The notes beneath the pieces were generated by a model, which had not been told where the DNA came from, did no database searches, and saw only the letters and a program-made list of their open reading frames with translations. Positions 1 through 6,881 of a DNA stretch of 55,193 nucleotides are shown here, one piece after another (the first letter of the stretch is position 1; each line of letters starts with the position of its first letter). The DNA is from Liquorilactobacillus sicerae (GTDB lineage: Bacteria; Bacillota; Bacilli; Lactobacillales; Lactobacillaceae): positions 1 to 55,193 of the forward strand of contig NZ_JAHAVQ010000016.1 of NCBI RefSeq assembly GCF_029916425.1, given 5' to 3'. The position numbers and the translations under genes were made by a program.

Positions 1-32
1 ATGTTCAAATAGGGTGTACCCTGTTTGAACAT
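1..32. promoter_or_regulatory. palindromic operator or res-like site upstream of the resolvase
   Basis: The first 32 bases form a hyphenated palindrome. The outer arms are ATGTTCAAA and TTTGAACAT, and the inner core is AGGGTGTACCCT. A TATAAT -10 box follows at 40-45, so the palindrome lies over the expected -35 region of the resolvase gene at 161. A core of the same form (AGGGTATACCCT) lies upstream of a second, truncated resolvase near 29577. Serine resolvases commonly bind such sites to resolve cointegrates and repress their own gene. That role is inferred here. The site may continue outside the window. Confidence 0.6.
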
Positions 33-160
33 TGAGTGGTATAATTATTTCTCTATCAAAAAACTAGTAATATCAATAAATACTACCGTAAGTGATTAGA
101 CTTGAAATGTGTTCATTTTCTTTTGACTATATTGTTAAACTTTTTTAGGGAGGCCTACTC

Positions 161-793
161 ATGCGTGTCGGCTATGCTCGTGTTAGTTCCGCTGATCAAA
201 ACTTGGCTCGTCAAGTAAACCAATTAAATCAAGCTAACGTCGATAAATTGTTTCAGGAAAAGGTTTCTGGTAAAAACACCCAACGAACGCAGTTAAATGC
301 ACTCTTAGATTTTATTCGCCAAGACGATGAAGTTTTTGTTTTAAGCTTAGACCGATTGGGACGTAACAGTGAAGATTTAACTAGAATTATCGAAACCATT
401 CGCCAAAAAGGAGCCGTTTTAAACGTTTTAGATCTTCCCTCATTTGAAGGGGTCCGTGATTGTAACTTAAAAGCTCTGCTCACAAATCTGGTCCTAGAAA
501 TTCAAAAATATACGGCTGAAAATGAACGCCAAAAAATTCATGAACGCCAACGTCAAGGGATTCAAGTTGCCAAACAACGTGGTGTCTATAAAGGAAGAAA
601 ACCACAATATGTCGCCGACTCTGATGATCCTCAAAAACGATTGATTTATGAACAAATCGTTAAGTTATTGCAAGCTCGCGCTCAGGGAAAACGTCTGCCA
701 ATTACTGAAATTGCGCGACAAACTGGAGTAGCTCGCAACACGGTCTATCATATTCAACGACAGCTCATCAATCATCAGCTATTAAACAACTAA
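161..793 (+). CDS. serine recombinase (resolvase/invertase family)
   Basis: This 210-residue site-specific recombinase has the resolvase N-terminal domain at about residues 1-140. It starts with MRVGYARVSSADQNLARQ, where the first Ser of the VSS motif is the expected nucleophile. The LSLDRLGRN motif follows near residue 65, and a C-terminal helix-turn-helix (ITEIARQTGVARNTVYHI) lies near residues 180-198. Length matches plasmid resolvases of about 185-210 residues. The start is supported by AGGGAGG 7 bases upstream. On plasmids these enzymes resolve multimers or cointegrates through a nearby site, here probably the palindrome at 1-32. A truncated relative of this gene lies at 29420-29496. Family assignment is firm; resolvase versus invertase function is not settled by sequence. 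Confidence 0.93.
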   Translation: MRVGYARVSSADQNLARQVNQLNQANVDKLFQEKVSGKNTQRTQLNALLDFIRQDDEVFVLSLDRLGRNSEDLTRIIETIRQKGAVLNVLDLPSFEGVRDCNLKALLTNLVLEIQKYTAENERQKIHERQRQGIQVAKQRGVYKGRKPQYVADSDDPQKRLIYEQIVKLLQARAQGKRLPITEIARQTGVARNTVYHIQRQLINHQLLNN

Positions 794-1383
794 TTCCGTT
801 TAACCATTGTCATGCTGCCAGTTAGGTTGGCAGTGCTGTACCCTTCAGTTAAGAGCAGCACACCCCTCCTCCAATACCATGCTTGTTGAAGCTGCTCCAG
901 CTTGCTAACTAACGGCCTCGCTTCACAATAGTGGTTTTTGCGTGAACCTTTGCGGATCTGTTTCAGAACTGAACCAAGGAATGAAACATTCGCCTGATTT
1001 GTTAAAACCTGCTACAATGGCAGGCAGAAACAGGAAGTCTTGTCGAAAACGGTTTTTCTTAGGTGATCTACCTCAATCCCCACCACCAATACCAGTTGGC
1101 CAAGAGTACCTCAATGCATTGTCAACGTTAATAAAACAAAATTAAGTTACATTAGTGGTGGGGGGTCTTGTAATGGTCAGCGTTACACCAAGCAACTTTT
1201 TCATTGGTGATACTTGTTGATATGGATAAATGACTTGATTTGCAACATTCTCAGGATTAAACAGGCTTGTCATCAAATGTGGTTTTATTGCCTATTAGCT
1301 TTGTCCAAATAATTACCAATTTGGGAACTCATCACCTATACTAATGGATAACCTATTGAGATTAATAAATAGGAGGAATTAAA
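794..1383. other. intergenic stretch with no convincing gene
   Basis: About 590 bases separate the resolvase from the next gene. A small stem (CTGCCA/TGGCAG) lies near 811-829 without a clear T-run. A 67-codon open frame at 942-1145 has no good ribosome binding site, odd composition (PPPIP, RNRKSCRKR) and no family I recognise, so it is not called. No strong promoter or tRNA-like structure was seen. Confidence 0.5.
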
Positions 1384-1680
1384 ATGGCAGATAATATATT
1401 AATGGCCTACCATATTGTGCTTGATCCCAATGACCGAACGAAACATGTTTTGAATACAAAAAAACTCTATAAGTGGCGAATTACCGATAAGACGAAGGGA
1501 ACCCCAGTGATTGGTAATGTAGCCTTGGTTAAAACCAAATTTTCTAAACGGGTGCCAGTCATGATCTATGCAACCAAAGAAGTCGCGAATGATCTGAGTA
1601 ATTTACAACCGGTGAAAATCTTTACCACTAATCGTGATCAAGAGGCCGTAAATAAAGCTTTTGATAACCTTTTAAAATAA
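1384..1680 (+). CDS. small conserved-looking protein of unknown function (possibly DUF5839-like)
   Basis: This 98-residue soluble protein opens MADNILMAYHIVLDPNDRTK and has an optimal AGGAGG 7 bases before the ATG. It is rich in Lys and Asp and has no signal peptide or membrane segment. The central part (TPVIGNVALVKTKFSKRVPVM) resembles a small beta-rich protein that I associate, from memory only, with the DUF5839 family of lactobacillar plasmids. It ends just before a strong terminator, so it is probably a single-gene transcript. No function can be assigned. Confidence 0.75.
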   Translation: MADNILMAYHIVLDPNDRTKHVLNTKKLYKWRITDKTKGTPVIGNVALVKTKFSKRVPVMIYATKEVANDLSNLQPVKIFTTNRDQEAVNKAFDNLLK

Positions 1681-1686
1681 GCTAAT

Positions 1687-1732
1687 GGTCTACACCAGTC
1701 TGGCTAATGCCATACTAGTGTAGACCGTTTTT
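1687..1732 (+). terminator. Rho-independent terminator after the 1384-1680 gene
   Basis: A 13-bp stem, GGTCTACACCAGT (1687-1699) with ACTAGTGTAGACC (1714-1726), has one mismatch and is followed by GTTTTTG. It lies 6 bases after the stop codon. Confidence 0.88.
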
Positions 1733-1763
1733 GATAGATCGACTGAACTCCTGGCCTTTTTGG

Positions 1764-2027
1764 TTAGTCTAATTCAACACCACCATCTTCACCGGTTAAA
1801 TTAAGCGCTCCTTCAAAACCCAGACTGGCTTCAGCCATGACCTGCGGTATATTAGTACAATCCTTGAATCTATCGGGAAAATATTTAACTGTGCGTTCAT
1901 AGAATTTTCCTGCATCTATGATGTGGCCCAGCCTTTTTTCACCGTTATGCAGATAAATGATAAATTCACTGCCCTGTAAAATAGCAATAATTTCTGCTTT
2001 AGAAAGCGTAGTATTGTCCTGATTCAT
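1764..2027 (-). CDS. small hypothetical protein
   Basis: This 87-residue protein starts MNQDNTTLSKAEIIAILQGS. The ATG at 2027 was chosen over one 10 codons upstream because AAAGGATG lies at suitable spacing before it. It is acidic and ends in LTGEDGGVELD. It has no membrane segment and no motif I recognise. It converges with the 1384-1680 gene across the terminator at 1687-1732. Its upstream side (2058-2090) abuts the broken permease gene, where an older rearrangement junction probably lies. Confidence 0.65.
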   Translation of the reverse strand: MNQDNTTLSKAEIIAILQGSEFIIYLHNGEKRLGHIIDAGKFYERTVKYFPDRFKDCTNIPQVMAEASLGFEGALNLTGEDGGVELD

Positions 2028-2097
2028 AGCTAAACATCCTTTTCCGTATTGCACCAAATTATATCACTAACCGATTTAAATAAGGTTATTACTTGAG

Positions 2098-2601
2098 TTG
2101 ACATTCCGGGTTTCTAAAAGGAGTCTATTATTAGCAAAAATTATTGCAACATTAATTATCGGGGTGATTTTCGCAGTTGTCTCTTTAATATTGCCCATTA
2201 TATTAGGTGTGGTACGCGGAAATATTGATCTGGGGCAATTCTTTACCACCCTTGGGATCGGCCTGATCATTGGTGTAATGGTAACCGTTGCTGATCTACC
2301 ATTACTGATAGTCGTCTTGAAAATGAAAAAGAATTACTTAATGTCGTTTGTGGTAAGTTTGTCATATACAATATTGAGCTTTGTCACTTCATTACAATAT
2401 AATCGCTTCCCGTTGCCGCTTTCTGTTGTCTTCAAGTGGTCATTACCACATATTTCATCTGGTACGATGTCCGCTAGCATTACCAGACTCTTCTTTTCCA
2501 CGCCCTCTTGTATTGGAATCTTGTGTATTGTGGGATTTTTATCATGCTATGTCGCAGTCAAATTATTTGAAAGTGAGACATGTGGTTATAAGTCAAGTTG
2601 A
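2098..2601 (+). pseudogene. 5'-truncated ABC-2 permease, lantibiotic-immunity (LanE-like) fragment
   Basis: About 167 codons of a polytopic membrane protein remain: a leading TFRVSKRSLLLAKIIA segment, then several hydrophobic helices. This matches the C-terminal two thirds of ABC-2 permeases of about 245 residues used in bacteriocin or lantibiotic self-protection (LanE/MutE type). No ribosome binding site or ATG precedes it, and an in-frame stop lies about 20 bases upstream, so the N-terminal part and the expected ATPase gene are missing. A second, complete permease of the same kind lies at 4318-5055 beyond the inserted IS110 element. The pair therefore looks like an original lanE-lanG arrangement now broken. 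Subfamily assignment is inference. Confidence 0.65.
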
Positions 2602-2724
2602 ATCTTAGTTCTTTGAAAACTGAATATGCTTGTTGAAAACCTGAAAAGCGTACACTAACTAAGCCTTTGAAAAATAAATTTTTTTCAAAGAAGTTAAAAC
2701 ATCTTTAAAAAGAGATTTGTTTAG

Positions 2725-3957
2725 CTATACCAATTCTTCTTTCTGATAAATTTGGTGTCTACTGAGCAGTGTGTAAATCACCCTAATTAATTTTCGTGCT
2801 GTTAGTGCGAGGGCGCGCTTGCGTGGTGATCGGATGGCTTCAGAATATTTTTTCTGATAATACGTTCGCATTGTATCATCATAGCGAATTACTGAACCGG
2901 CAGCTTCGATTAAGTAATAACGTAGATAATTATCTCCTGAGTGAGTCATGGGTGTTTGATCACCTTTGAAATTTCCTGATTGATGTTGGCGCCAGGCTAA
3001 ACCTGCGTATTTTGCTAGTTTAGTTTCGTCGCTGAAACGCTCTATTTGGCCGATTTCAGCGATGATACCTGCGGTGTAAACTTGTCCGATTCCGGGAATT
3101 GATTCTAGTATTTGACTTTCAGGCAAAATAGTAACAACTTTCTCAATTGATTTATCCAGTTGTTTAATAAGTCTTTGGTAATTACGGATCTCATTAGCGT
3201 AAATTGATAAAACAATATCGACTGAATCAGCTAAAACTTTGTCTAAACGATAAGATCCACGGATTGCTTTTTGCAGTGCTTGTGCTAGTTTCTCAGGCTG
3301 AGAAAACTTGCCATGCCCTTTCTTATTCAACAGTTCTGCCAAATCTTTCAAAGGCATCTGAGCTAGTTCATCCATCGTTAGTTCACCAGTAATCAGATCA
3401 AACATTGTTGCACTGAAAACCGAAGAGTTTTCAAGTGCTCCAGTTGCTAGTTTATTTACTTTGTAATAAAGATTTTCAAGAAAATGTTGTTTTGCTCGCG
3501 TCAAACTCTTGGTAATCTCAAAGCGTGATCGTGTTAACCGCTGTAGTGCTTGGTATTCTTCTTGTTTGACAATTCCAACCGAATAGCGGCCAATGCTTAG
3601 ATAATCCGCAATATAATAAGCATCTATTCGATCCGTTTTATTATCTTCGAAAACATCTTTATAGCGCTTAGTGCTTCGCGGATTGATGACTACTACTTGA
3701 AGTTTGAGAGCTTTAAGTTCTTGATCTTCTTTAAAGAAAAACGCTGGATGGAAACTATAAATTGAAGTTGCCTCCATGCCTAGAACAATTTTAGAAAATT
3801 GATTTTTAGATTGGAAGTCTAAAATTTGTTTTTTAATTTTTGAAACACCAATCAAATCATTAGAAACTGTTGCTTTAAATAAGATTGTCTTTTCAGAAGT
3901 CAACATAACGACTTCTAGTTGACGTGAACTAACATCAATACCGATAAATAAATTCAT
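2725..3957 (-). CDS. IS110-family DEDD transposase
   Basis: This 410-residue recombinase has an N-terminal RuvC-like DEDD domain. Its acidic residues are visible in FIGIDVSSRQ, LGMEATSIYSFH and DNKTDRIDAYYIADYL. The C-terminal Transposase_20 domain starts near SIPGIGQVYTAGIIAEIGQ, and the catalytic-type serine lies in HQSGNF. Full length and undamaged, with AGGAGG just before the ATG. The paralogue at 16277-17500 has the same architecture but is clearly divergent. In this family the transposase works with a bridge RNA from the adjacent non-coding region, here 3999-4252. Confidence 0.95.
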   Translation of the reverse strand: MNLFIGIDVSSRQLEVVMLTSEKTILFKATVSNDLIGVSKIKKQILDFQSKNQFSKIVLGMEATSIYSFHPAFFFKEDQELKALKLQVVVINPRSTKRYKDVFEDNKTDRIDAYYIADYLSIGRYSVGIVKQEEYQALQRLTRSRFEITKSLTRAKQHFLENLYYKVNKLATGALENSSVFSATMFDLITGELTMDELAQMPLKDLAELLNKKGHGKFSQPEKLAQALQKAIRGSYRLDKVLADSVDIVLSIYANEIRNYQRLIKQLDKSIEKVVTILPESQILESIPGIGQVYTAGIIAEIGQIERFSDETKLAKYAGLAWRQHQSGNFKGDQTPMTHSGDNYLRYYLIEAAGSVIRYDDTMRTYYQKKYSEAIRSPRKRALALTARKLIRVIYTLLSRHQIYQKEELV

Positions 3958-3998
3958 TGGGAAGGCCTCCTTTCTTCAGATTTGTCAGGTTTTCTTTT

Positions 3999-4252
3999 GG
4001 ACACCGCATGATAATCCCTAATTACGACCATTAAGTTCAACCTCGCAAGGTATAAGTATTTATAGGTCAAAGATTAAAAGCTGCGATTGACTCTGCTCGA
4101 ATCAATAAAATCAGTTGATCAATACAGCGTGTGGTTCGAACTTTAAGTGATCGTCTGGGCGGCAGTCTTAACGAGTAGTTGTACTACAGGAGGAAAAAAC
4201 CTATACCAGTTGACCAAAGCCAATGACAATTAGAGACTAACATGTGGTGTTC
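3999..4252 (-). ncRNA. candidate IS110 bridge RNA (copy A)
   Basis: This non-coding region, upstream of the transposase and read on its strand, is conserved with the same region of copy B at 15980-16237. Shared blocks include CAACTGGTATAGG, CCTCCTGTAGT, TGCCGCCCAGA, TTGCGAGG and TAATTAGGGA. Both ends pair. The 5' arm (4252-4228) and 3' arm (4023-3999) form about 20 of 25 pairs, and copy B keeps the helix with different bases. Established knowledge: IS110 elements express a structured RNA from this position that specifies donor and target DNA. The assignment is by position, conservation and covariation; transcript ends are not known. Confidence 0.7.
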
Positions 4253-4317
4253 AAAAAACAAGTATATTTAGTAAAAGATGTGTAACTTATAAACATATAA
4301 TACGAGGAGGAATAGAT

Positions 4318-5055
4318 ATGGGAACCCTAATTATCAATGAGTTTCGTAAATTGAAAAGATGTGACGTCTTACTCGTATTTTTTATCTCCCTTGTCTTTAC
4401 TGATCTACTCTCAATATTTCAACTATACAGTGGCAATGAACATTCACTCTATAATTACACTGATTTTATGAATATCGTTATTTGGGATAGTTTTAGTTTA
4501 GTCTTACCGGCAATGATTGTTATCTTTAGTAACTATTTAATTAATGTTGAGCATATATCTGGAGCACTAAAGAATAACATTACTTGCGCCGTTTCTGTCA
4601 ATAAATTGTATGTTAGCAAATTGGTTGCTTTATGCCTAATCAACGTAGTATTTGCAGCTTTAAATGCGTTTTTAACATACTTGATGTTCCTGTTCTTACC
4701 GCATAAAAGTGAACCCATATATCATTCTCTGATCTCAATGATTCAGTTAATTGGTATTAGCTTGGGGGTTCTTATCGCTGTCTTACCAATCTTGATTTTG
4801 TTTATTCGACAAGCCTCATCTTATCTCAACGTGGTTATTGCCTTTGTTTATGGCTTTGTTGGCGTATTTGTAGCTGGACAAAACCTGCAAGACTATTATC
4901 CAATTACTGCTTTCTTGAAAATCGTTAATTATAATAACGGTTCGTTAACCTATCACGGAAACACGAGTTACATAACGGTGTTTATAGTCCTGTTGTTTTC
5001 GTTAATAGCTTGGATATTTATGGCTCAAAAATTAAAGAAAGCTGATTATGCATAG
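4318..5055 (+). CDS. ABC-2 permease, lantibiotic-immunity (LanG/MutG-like)
   Basis: This 245-residue integral membrane protein has about six predicted membrane segments. It starts MGTLIINEFRKLKRCDVLL, and GAGGAGG lies 7 bases before the ATG. The cytoplasmic N-terminal EFRKLKR stretch followed by a hydrophobic helix is typical of ABC-2 permeases of bacteriocin self-protection exporters. It appears complete. Its partner permease is a fragment (2098-2601) and no ATPase gene is in the window, so the transporter is probably non-functional unless an ATPase is supplied elsewhere. Substrate unknown. Confidence 0.75.
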   Translation: MGTLIINEFRKLKRCDVLLVFFISLVFTDLLSIFQLYSGNEHSLYNYTDFMNIVIWDSFSLVLPAMIVIFSNYLINVEHISGALKNNITCAVSVNKLYVSKLVALCLINVVFAALNAFLTYLMFLFLPHKSEPIYHSLISMIQLIGISLGVLIAVLPILILFIRQASSYLNVVIAFVYGFVGVFVAGQNLQDYYPITAFLKIVNYNNGSLTYHGNTSYITVFIVLLFSLIAWIFMAQKLKKADYA

Positions 5056-5058
5056 ACA

Positions 5059-5086
5059 TTGTTCTATCCCCATTTCCCTGTATAAT
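5059..5086 (+). promoter_or_regulatory. promoter of the holin-like toxin mRNA
   Basis: TTGTTC (5059-5064) and a perfect TATAAT (5081-5086) are separated by 16 bases. The predicted start near 5093 leaves a leader of about 90 nt before the toxin ATG at 5185. The leader holds AGGAAGG at 5167-5173. Confidence 0.8.
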
Positions 5087-5184
5087 AGATTAAGTAAGAA
5101 GTTTTAAGGGCGGTGACTGTCTTTTCCCTTGCGAGGTGAGGCCCATGGGAACATGGAATAATCTTCAGGAAGGTTTCACAGTCA

Positions 5185-5274
5185 ATGAGCGTCTTCCAGA
5201 CACTCTCGTTGATGTTGCTGTTTGGCACGTTTTTAATCGCGCTACTCAGCTATATCGACAAGCACCACAAATAA
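5185..5274 (+). CDS. putative holin-like toxin, 29 residues (Hol_Tox family, type I toxin)
   Basis: This short gene reads MSVFQTLSLMLLFGTF and ends IDKHHK before TAA. It has one hydrophobic helix (residues about 5-22) and a short charged tail with the YIDKHHK signature of the putative holin-like toxin family of lactic acid bacteria. AGGAAGG lies 11 bases upstream. Its own strong promoter (5059-5086), its terminator (5364-5398) and a convergent antisense RNA (5396 to about 5272) complete a type I toxin-antitoxin layout. Such peptides insert in the membrane when translated, and the antisense RNA blocks this. A 60-codon frame overlapping at 5136-5318 is a shadow. Toxicity is inferred from family and layout. 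Confidence 0.8.
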   Translation: MSVFQTLSLMLLFGTFLIALLSYIDKHHK

Positions 5275-5396
5275 AAAAGCCGCCCCACATAACTTTGACC
5301 GGTTATGGGGCGACTTGATATCGTTCTTTAGCTAAGGCCACCGCCTTTGAAGCGGCTTGCACGGGAAGTCCTGTTCCAGCGGGGCTTCCTTTTTCT
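5272..5396 (-). ncRNA. candidate antisense antitoxin RNA
   Basis: On the minus strand a TATAAT (5408-5403) predicts a start near 5396. The transcript ends at a strong hairpin, CGCCCCA...TGGGGCG (about 5280-5312), followed by a run of U corresponding to 5273-5278. The RNA of about 125 nt is fully complementary to the 3' part of the toxin mRNA, including its terminator. This convergent, overlapping arrangement is the hallmark of Fst/Hol-Tox type I systems. The -35 element is weak. Confidence 0.65.
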
Positions 5397-5398
5397 GT
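5364..5398 (+). terminator. terminator of the toxin mRNA
   Basis: GGAAG (5364-5368) pairs with CTTCC (5385-5389), extended by a CC/GG pair step, and is followed by TTTTTCTGTCTTT. It lies about 90 bases past the toxin stop codon, leaving a long 3' tail that the antisense RNA covers. Confidence 0.75.
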
Positions 5399-5428
5399 CT
5401 TTATTATAGCATGCCCTTTAAAAACTGG

Positions 5429-6541
5429 CTAACGTTTCAGACTTTGATCAGATTCAGGATCAGGCTGTTTGATTTCCAGATTCTGTTCAGCAAAGGATTT
5501 CAGTTGCTTCTGTGTTCGCTCACTGATTTCTTGGTGCACATCGTTTAACTGGTTTTTAAATTGCGCTTTCTGTTGTGGACTAGTTGCTTGTTGAATTTGT
5601 TGTTGCAAGCTTTTATATGACTTATTAAGTGCTTGGGCTGATTCATGTTCAGGTTCTTTTTGTGCTTCTTGTAAACCTAATTGTTTGGTTAAGCCATCGC
5701 TAAGTTCAATCACTTTGTTGCTAACTTGTTGGATTTCACTTAAAGCATTATGGATCACGGCTTTATCTTTGGCCCAGGTTGCCACATAACCGAGGGAGTA
5801 ATTACCCGTATCAACCCCAATATTTTGCATGGCAACATATGCAACCGCTTCGGCTTGGGTTTCTTGATAGGCTCGCGGCCGATCTTTAAAGGCTGATTTT
5901 AACCCATGTAACTGACTATGCGCATATTCGTGATATAACGTCTTTAGTTTCAAAGCATTGTCGGGCTCATCGCCACCAATGACGATTTCATTAGTGCTGG
6001 GTTGAAAATACCCCTTAGCCCCATTTAGCGTCGCTAAAGGCACTTCACTGATTTTAAGGTCGGGTTGCTGGTTTAAATAATCTTTGAACGCGTTATACAA
6101 GCTCGTCACGTTCTGATGATCGGCTAAATTTTCTGTGGCAAAGTCTCTAGCGCTTAACACTGGTTCACCGCTAGTTTGTGACACATCAAAGACGGGGAGA
6201 TAACGATAACCGACAATGGCCCGCTCATCGGTGGTATCAAGACGCTTTTGCTCGGCTGGTGTTAACTTCTTAATAATCGGGGCCGCAATCCGAATCGCTT
6301 TTGCGCCCCGGTTGACGGTGCGGTTAAAAGCCGTCTGCCATTACTTAAAACCAGCGACTTGAGTGGCTTGAGGATTTTGCGCATAAATTAAATCAATGTT
6401 TCTGGCGCTATAATGATGAAATTTAGCCAGGGTATTGAGGTACTTTTTAAATTGGTCACTATCGGTTAATTTTAGGATTTGTTGTTCAGCCTGGGCGACT
6501 AATTGTGCTTTCCAAGCCTTAATATCTGCTTTATTCGGCAT
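5429..6541 (-). pseudogene. LtrC/ArdC-like zincin-domain protein, interrupted by one stop codon
   Basis: The reading frame of about 370 codons is open except for one TAA at 6343-6341 that replaces an expected Gln (FK-stop-WQTAFNRTVNRG). The first 66 residues (MPNKADIKAWKAQL) form the ArdC/LtrC-type N-terminal DNA-binding segment. The region after the stop holds the metallopeptidase motif HEYAH near residue 200. The C-terminus is Gln-rich coiled coil. Such proteins are common in mobilisation modules of lactobacillar plasmids and are thought to protect incoming DNA or act in relaxosomes. It is adjacent to and co-oriented with topB and the relaxase. Sequencing error, a suppressor tRNA or true decay could each explain the stop. 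Confidence 0.8.
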
Positions 6542-6544
6542 AAG

Positions 6545-6760
6545 TTACCCCTCCTCATCTTCAAAAATATCATTCAGTGTCGGCACTAATCTTATTTGAA
6601 TCGGGGTCGTGGCATAAAGGGCAACGTAGCCATCGACTAATTTTTGCCAGGCCACTTGATAATAAGCCCCATTTCCAGTAATCTCTTTTAAATACTTGTA
6701 GGGTTCTTTAGCCTGCAAAACCGGTAATTCACTCCCTATGACTGCTAATTCGTTATCCAT
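6545..6760 (-). CDS. small hypothetical protein of the mobilisation operon
   Basis: This 71-residue acidic protein (MDNELAVIGSELPVLQAKEP) has a strong AAGGAGAG before its ATG. Its stop codon lies 3 bases before the start of the LtrC-like frame, so the two are co-transcribed and probably translationally coupled. No motif or family recognised. Neighbours suggest a minor mobilisation role. Confidence 0.65.
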   Translation of the reverse strand: MDNELAVIGSELPVLQAKEPYKYLKEITGNGAYYQVAWQKLVDGYVALYATTPIQIRLVPTLNDIFEDEEG

Positions 6761-6790
6761 TTCATGCTCTCCTTTGCTCTGCTAATCTCA

Positions 6791-6842
6791 CCCGTTGTTT
6801 AGGTTTACTTTGGGGGTTATCAAAGTGAACCTAAGCCACGGG
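6791..6842. repeat. 22-bp imperfect inverted repeat upstream of the 71-residue gene
   Basis: The arms are 6791-6812 and 6821-6842, with an 8-base loop (GGGGTTAT). Nineteen of 22 positions are complementary, and two of the three mismatches are U-G pairs if transcribed on the plus strand. There is no T-run on either side, so it is more likely an RNA structure, processing site or operator between topB and the downstream genes than a simple terminator. Confidence 0.6.
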
Positions 6843-6881
6843 TTCACCAACCGGAACGTAGTGTCGAGCGGTAGGTAAGGT

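Larger units (their letters stand above)
2602..4255 (-). mobile_element. IS110-family insertion sequence, copy A
   Basis: The element comprises a DEDD transposase (2725-3957), a conserved upstream non-coding region (3999-4252) and a downstream hairpin (CTTTGAAAAA/TTTTTCAAAG, about 2666-2690). IS110 elements lack conventional terminal inverted repeats and use RNA-guided DEDD recombinases, so exact ends cannot be read from repeats. The limits given are approximate. It separates two ABC permease genes that are normally adjacent. Confidence 0.75.

Noticed and set aside
942..1145. 67-codon open frame after the resolvase
   Set aside because: No ribosome binding site, unusual composition and no recognisable motif; left as intergenic.
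5136..5318. 60-codon frame over the holin-like toxin
   Set aside because: It overlaps the real 29-codon toxin gene in another frame, which has a better ribosome binding site and family features.
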